This document shows, piece after piece, positions 59,801-64,000 of a DNA stretch of 64,000 nucleotides. The translations under genes were made by a program, and so were the position numbers. Each line of letters opens with the position of its first letter. The stretch's first letter is position 1. This DNA is from Caenorhabditis elegans (lineage: Eukaryota > Nematoda > Chromadorea > Rhabditida > Rhabditidae), in NCBI RefSeq assembly GCF_000002985.6, contig NC_003281.10:4712001-4776000 (forward strand), written 5' to 3'. The notes beneath the pieces were generated by a model. It did no database searches and was not told the origin of the DNA. It was given only the letters and a program-made list of their open reading frames with translations.

Positions 59801-62800
59801 GATTTGTTGGAGATGGAAAGACTTGTCATGAAACAATTCTATATCCAATTTCAAATGATTCAACTGTCATTCCAAGATCATGGGATTCATCAACTGCCGT
59901 TCCAATTTTGAGCGAAATAACCATTTTTGGGAAGAAATATTCTAAAATTTATGTAAGTTTTTTTTATACTTTTTTGTCTTGAAGATCTAAAGTTCTAAAA
60001 TTCCAGCTCTCCACGAATGGAATAATATCTTTCGATGGACCTCTTCAAGGACTAATTGATCATGCGGAGACCCTTAAGAAGCCTGCAATTTTTGCACTTC
60101 ATGCTCAATTTGACTATATTCGAGAAGGATTAGTTGCTTATACATTTATCAATGGTTAGTTCTGCACATAATTTTTTAAAATTTTTTAAAGTTTCAGATA
60201 CCGATGCAGTAACTCTTCCGCTTCTAATGCGATCTTCGATTGGAATTCAAACTGCAATGGGAATTGAAAATTTCCAGACAAAACGTCTTCATATTTTCAC
60301 ATTTGACAGAGTTCGCCAGTCTGGATCAGAAAATTTTAATTCATTCCAAATTGTTCTGGCTGAATCTGACAAAGATGCAACGATTCTTTCGTTGATTTAT
60401 GAAAAAGTTCAAGCTCGAGGTCCAATGACTGGAATTTCAACGCCAAGTCGATTCCTGATGTTACCAAATAATCGATTGGCTAGTGGATCGAATGTTGGAC
60501 AACCTGGAAAATGGATGTATAGAGTAGATATTGCTGACCTCCAAACTTGTCCACCAGGACGACTTGGTGAACCACTTTGTGACAGAGAATGTGCTGCAGG
60601 GCATTATGGTATGTTTCAGAAATTTTTCTAGACTTGTATAAAAGTGGAGTGGCTCCAGTTGGGGTCTTATTGAAATATATTCCAAATGGGTAAAAAATAA
60701 TGAGTATCTAAGATGTTGCAGATTTTTTAAATTTTTAATCTAGGTTTTATTAATGTTTTTTAAAAATTTAATCCTGACTTGTAGTTAAGTTTTGGCCAAT
60801 CAAAATTCTGAAAGGTCAAATCAATTTCCAATTTTTCAATTTTTTTTCTGTTTCACATGTGATATTTGGTAATTTAAGCCCGATTGAACACTTACCCCAC
60901 TACATCTACATCTCCTTTAGAGTGACTGAAATTTTAAATTCTAGGAATAAACTGTGAATCAACGTGCCATTGCGATGGATCAGTCGCATGTGATGTGATC
61001 ACTGGAATGTGTCCTGGAGCACTTTGTAGAGCAGGATGGGAAGGATCTTCGTGTGATCAAGACATTGACGAATGTGAAATGAGTTTAGTGACATGTGCAG
61101 TTGGATCACAATGTGTTAATACAAGAGGAGGATATAGATGTGATTGTAAAGGTGGATTTGCTCCAGTTGGGAAAGAATGTAAACGTAAGTTACCGTTCGC
61201 TGTTTTATGAGAAAACTTTAATGCACAGAAGAATCACATATTTTTTCAAATTCGAAATCAGCAAAGATGTCAATCGAAAGATTAACCAAGGATGCTCGAG
61301 TAGGAAAAAAAATGAAATTGTTAGAAAAAACGTAGACTGAAGAAAATACTATTTTTGATTAAAAAAAAAAGAATAAATACTAAATTATTTCAGCCATCGA
61401 TCGCTGCTTATCCCGCTTCTCTGTGCCATGTTCTCGTAATGCTGAATGCGTCGAATCTATCGAATCAAATCCAAAATGTGTTTGCCGTAAAGGTTATCAT
61501 GGAGATGGATTTAGATGTACAACAAGAGATAACATCAAATCAGCTGGTGGAAACATATTGATATCTGATTTGACACATCATTTAATGGAGGTTGCAAGCG
61601 ATGGTGAGTTGCTGAAAATGTACTCTTAGATTTTTCAACAAAACAATGTTCTTAAAAACGTAAGATTTTATAAATATTTTGAGAATATAAAATCTTTTCG
61701 AATAGATCCAGTAAATCTGGATTTTTGGATTTTGCGGAATTGTCGGATCATCCTTAAATAGTTATAAATATAAGAAATCTTAACTAGTCAGGACTTTATC
61801 AAGATCTATATTAAGAAGATTGAATTTGATTTATCGAAACTAAACTTTCAATTTAGGCATGTCTTTATACCTACGTGCCTACAACTCAAAATTTGGCTAC
61901 AACTCAAATTTTGTGGAATTACCTCGAAAATTTGAACTCGCTTAGAATAATCCGGAATACCGCTCCTGCCAATTTTTAGAACTTCATTTCTTCAATTAAA
62001 ACGTTTTTTTAACATGACTAGTTTACAATTCTACAATTTTCATTAATCCATCATCCTTATTCAGGAACAAACTCAACAGATTTGCCTGGCACCGGCTTGT
62101 CTGAAAATCCATTTGTCATGAAAAACTGGGTGTCTGACCGTATCGGAGAAACAACAACTCCAGTTTCCCAGAGACCCAAATTTGTAACCGTTCAAACACC
62201 ACCTCTATTCTATACAGGTTGGTTTGCTAAAATTAATTATATATATATATATATATACATCTGAAACTTTTTTGTTGAAAAGTAGCAAGCCTAAACTTTT
62301 TAGTTGTAAATTTTCCTAATAATTCACAACAATTTTTTCAAATAAAATTAAATCTGTTTTCAATAAGTTTTTATGCTTCAAGCTTGACAATAAGCTTGTG
62401 AATTCAAAACAAAATCTTGTTTGCGTCAAGAATGTCAAGATTTATTTGTTTGCTCTGTTTTTTTGGAGATTATAGCATTGCTCATTTTGATACAAAGTCA
62501 TTTTATTTTTTTCTCCTGTCAAACTTTGAAAAATGTGGCAGAAAATTACCATTGTTTCTCTATTAGTCTTGCACCGCATTGCTAAACCTTGGTAGTTTAT
62601 ATCTTGTATCTTTTGTGTCTAATCGAAAAATTAGAGAAATTCAATTCATCTTCCATTTGCATTTAAAAAATCATAGATCAGATTGAACTTCAAGATTCCT
62701 TTCACTTGACGTCAACACTACTCTTATATCTTTTAAAATCTTCCTATATTTTTTAATTCTGTGATTAACCTGGAGACGTCAGAGTGCTCCATACTCCATT

Positions 62801-64000
62801 TAAAGGCTCCTAAAAATGCTTAAAACTTTGAATTTGATTCATTTTATTCGAAACTGAAATCAGAAAAAAACTAGTCTTCGATCTTTTATCTATTTCCTTT
62901 TTATTTTTTCTCATCGAAGAGCCAATGAAAAAAGCACAAAAACTCGTCGACTAATCTCCCCATTTCCATTGCAAATTAACCCTTTTCACCTTTTTTCCTA
63001 TTTCTTAAACCTAGGACTCATTCTGATTCTAGAGATTTCTGATATTTTCCATTGAAAATTCGAGATCATTTTTTGTTATTGATATAATGGGAATTTATTG
63101 TGCAGGAAGAGGAGGTAAACTTGCTCATTTTACTGAAAATTATTGAAATGTTCTCAAAAAATACTCTCATGTTTATTTATTTTAGCACCACCAATCAAAC
63201 CAAAAATCAACGACAAAGACATGGACCTGTCGGATGGAGAAAAGCCAACGGCTGAGCTAAGCGATGGTGTTTCATGTAAGTTTTAGAACGAAACCGGCTC
63301 ATATAAGATGTAGTTAGTCCATTTCTATAAAAGTCATCACATGGAATCTAAAACCTCAGCCCAAAATTGAAATTAATTCAGAACCGAATAGAGCATGGAG
63401 ATTTAAAAATATTATAATACTTTCTGAAAAAAAAGTCTGGAAATGTTTTTGTACTTTGTTAAATGTATTGAAATGTAATTTAAAAGTAAAACGTTTTCTT
63501 GACATTAGTACATTTGTAAAATTACAGTTTTAACTAAAAACACAAAAGTTTGATTCAAACTTCTGAAAATATCAGTTTTTATTAAAGATATTTTATCGTA
63601 AGAAAACCATAATGTAATATTTATTTCACAAATTTAAATTTCATTTTTTCGGAATTTTTATGAGAAAAATGATAGATTATTTGCGCAAGATAACTCAAAA
63701 AACAGAAAAGAATATTGATATTTTGAGTCTTGAAATAAAAATTGAGATAATCTAATTCAATATTTGAAGTTCAAATATTTTCACCAAGTTCAAATATTTT
63801 TTTCAGCTGTCTACGTTTTCATTTGTGTTGCACTGCTGTCCATTTGGGCAGTGCTTATTATTTTGGTTATTGGAATCATGTACATAAATAAGAGGTCAGT
63901 TTTAGCTGACTTCATTGCCTAAAGACTACAATTCCAGAAAACGGCGAAATATGGAACGTCAACAATATGCAGCCATGAGAGGTTGGAAAGGTGGACAATT
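53833..64000 (+). CDS. large nidogen/EGF-repeat type I membrane protein (3' end outside window)
   Basis: Exons: 53833-53908, 54325-54524, 57376-57508, 57557-57678, 58091-58818, 58980-59278, 59320-59513, 59647-59952, 60007-60154, 60198-60608, 60945-61184, 61394-61603, 62065-62217, 63106-63114, 63186-63275, 63807-63894 and 63938 onward; about 1156 aa so far, all phases consistent. Order: signal peptide ([15 protein letters not shown]), nidogen-type NIDO domain 1 ([22 protein letters not shown]), EGF-like Cys cluster with a calcium-binding start (DMDECEMGI), Thr/Pro-rich linker, a run of cbEGF modules ([36 protein letters not shown]), a second NIDO-like domain ([11 protein letters not shown]), two more EGF groups (DIDECEMSL), stalk, one TM helix ([20 protein letters not shown]) and a basic cytoplasmic start (KRRNMERQQ). 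It is an adhesion or matrix-type cell-surface protein; ligand unknown. Confidence 0.88.
54525..57375 (+). other. 2.85-kb intron of the nidogen/EGF gene
   Basis: Largest intron in this gene. It has a pyrimidine-rich stretch at 54900-55020, a CAGTACTAC/ACAGTACC repeat near 55590-55690 and a TAGGCAGGCAGGCG repeat with its inverse CGTGCCTGCCTG near 57160-57190. No nested gene is supported. Confidence 0.45.
63106..63114 (+). other. 9-nt microexon of the nidogen/EGF gene
   Basis: GAAGAGGAG lies between TGTGCAG and GTAAAC. It keeps phase 1 on both sides and adds three residues (GRG context) between the juxtamembrane exons 62065-62217 and 63186-63275. Skipping it would also keep frame. Confidence 0.55.

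Noticed and set aside
58362-59911. alternative-frame Met/Val/Gln-rich frames inside the EGF exons
   Set aside because: Shadows of the Cys-rich EGF codons in another frame.

Overview
The window is nuclear DNA of a Caenorhabditis nematode, almost certainly C. elegans chromosome III. Genes are split by many 44-60 nt introns with GTAAGT...TTTCAG borders, intergenic DNA is AT-rich, and the gene order emb-5, him-18, acy-1, ras-2, twk-6, rps-0 is one I recognise from the T04A8-F17C8-B0393 cosmid region. The locus is placed from memory; the gene products are read from the sequence. Three spliced models reproduce protein lengths I remember for EMB-5 (1521 aa), ACY-1 (1253 aa) and RPS-0 (276 aa), which supports the exon calls.

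Layout. 1-527: 3' end of an unidentified gene. 620-8665 (minus): him-18/SLX4 (repair nuclease scaffold) preceded by emb-5/SPT6 (transcription elongation and histone chaperone). 10212-18564 (plus): acy-1, a 12-TM adenylyl cyclase. 19944-25205 (plus): a SWAP-70-like PH/coiled-coil protein, a putative L-aspartate dehydrogenase, and a small nematode protein with a basic tail. 26258-28065 (minus): ras-2. 29863-30737: a poorly resolved F-box-type locus. 30968-32649: the two-pore K+ channel twk-6. 32870-34033 (minus): an orphan C-terminal piece of a NALCN-type sodium leak channel. 36191-37132: a cuticle collagen.

37324-40830 is the most striking structure: two ~1.7 kb arms in inverted orientation that look identical except for one 10-bp tandem duplication, separated by only 73 bp. 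Each arm carries a possible spliced small gene. Beyond it lie rps-0 (minus), a TBC1D5-like Rab GAP (rbg-3), an F-box/LRR protein, an 803-aa proline-rich protein of unknown role (minus), and, running off the right edge, a large nidogen/EGF type I membrane protein.

Repeats: two copies of a ~435-bp TA-flanked inverted-repeat element (29.3 and 48.2 kb), a 126-bp inverted-repeat element in an intron (50.2 kb), a 0.67-kb element with GGTCTCG-type ends (35.2 kb), and several tracts rich in GCCTACC/TAGGCAGG. I saw no rRNA, tRNA, CRISPR array or prokaryotic feature.

The genes are mostly independent metazoan transcription units, not a pathway cluster. The strongest candidates for something undescribed are the giant inverted repeat with its mirrored genes, and the detached NALCN C-terminal domain gene.
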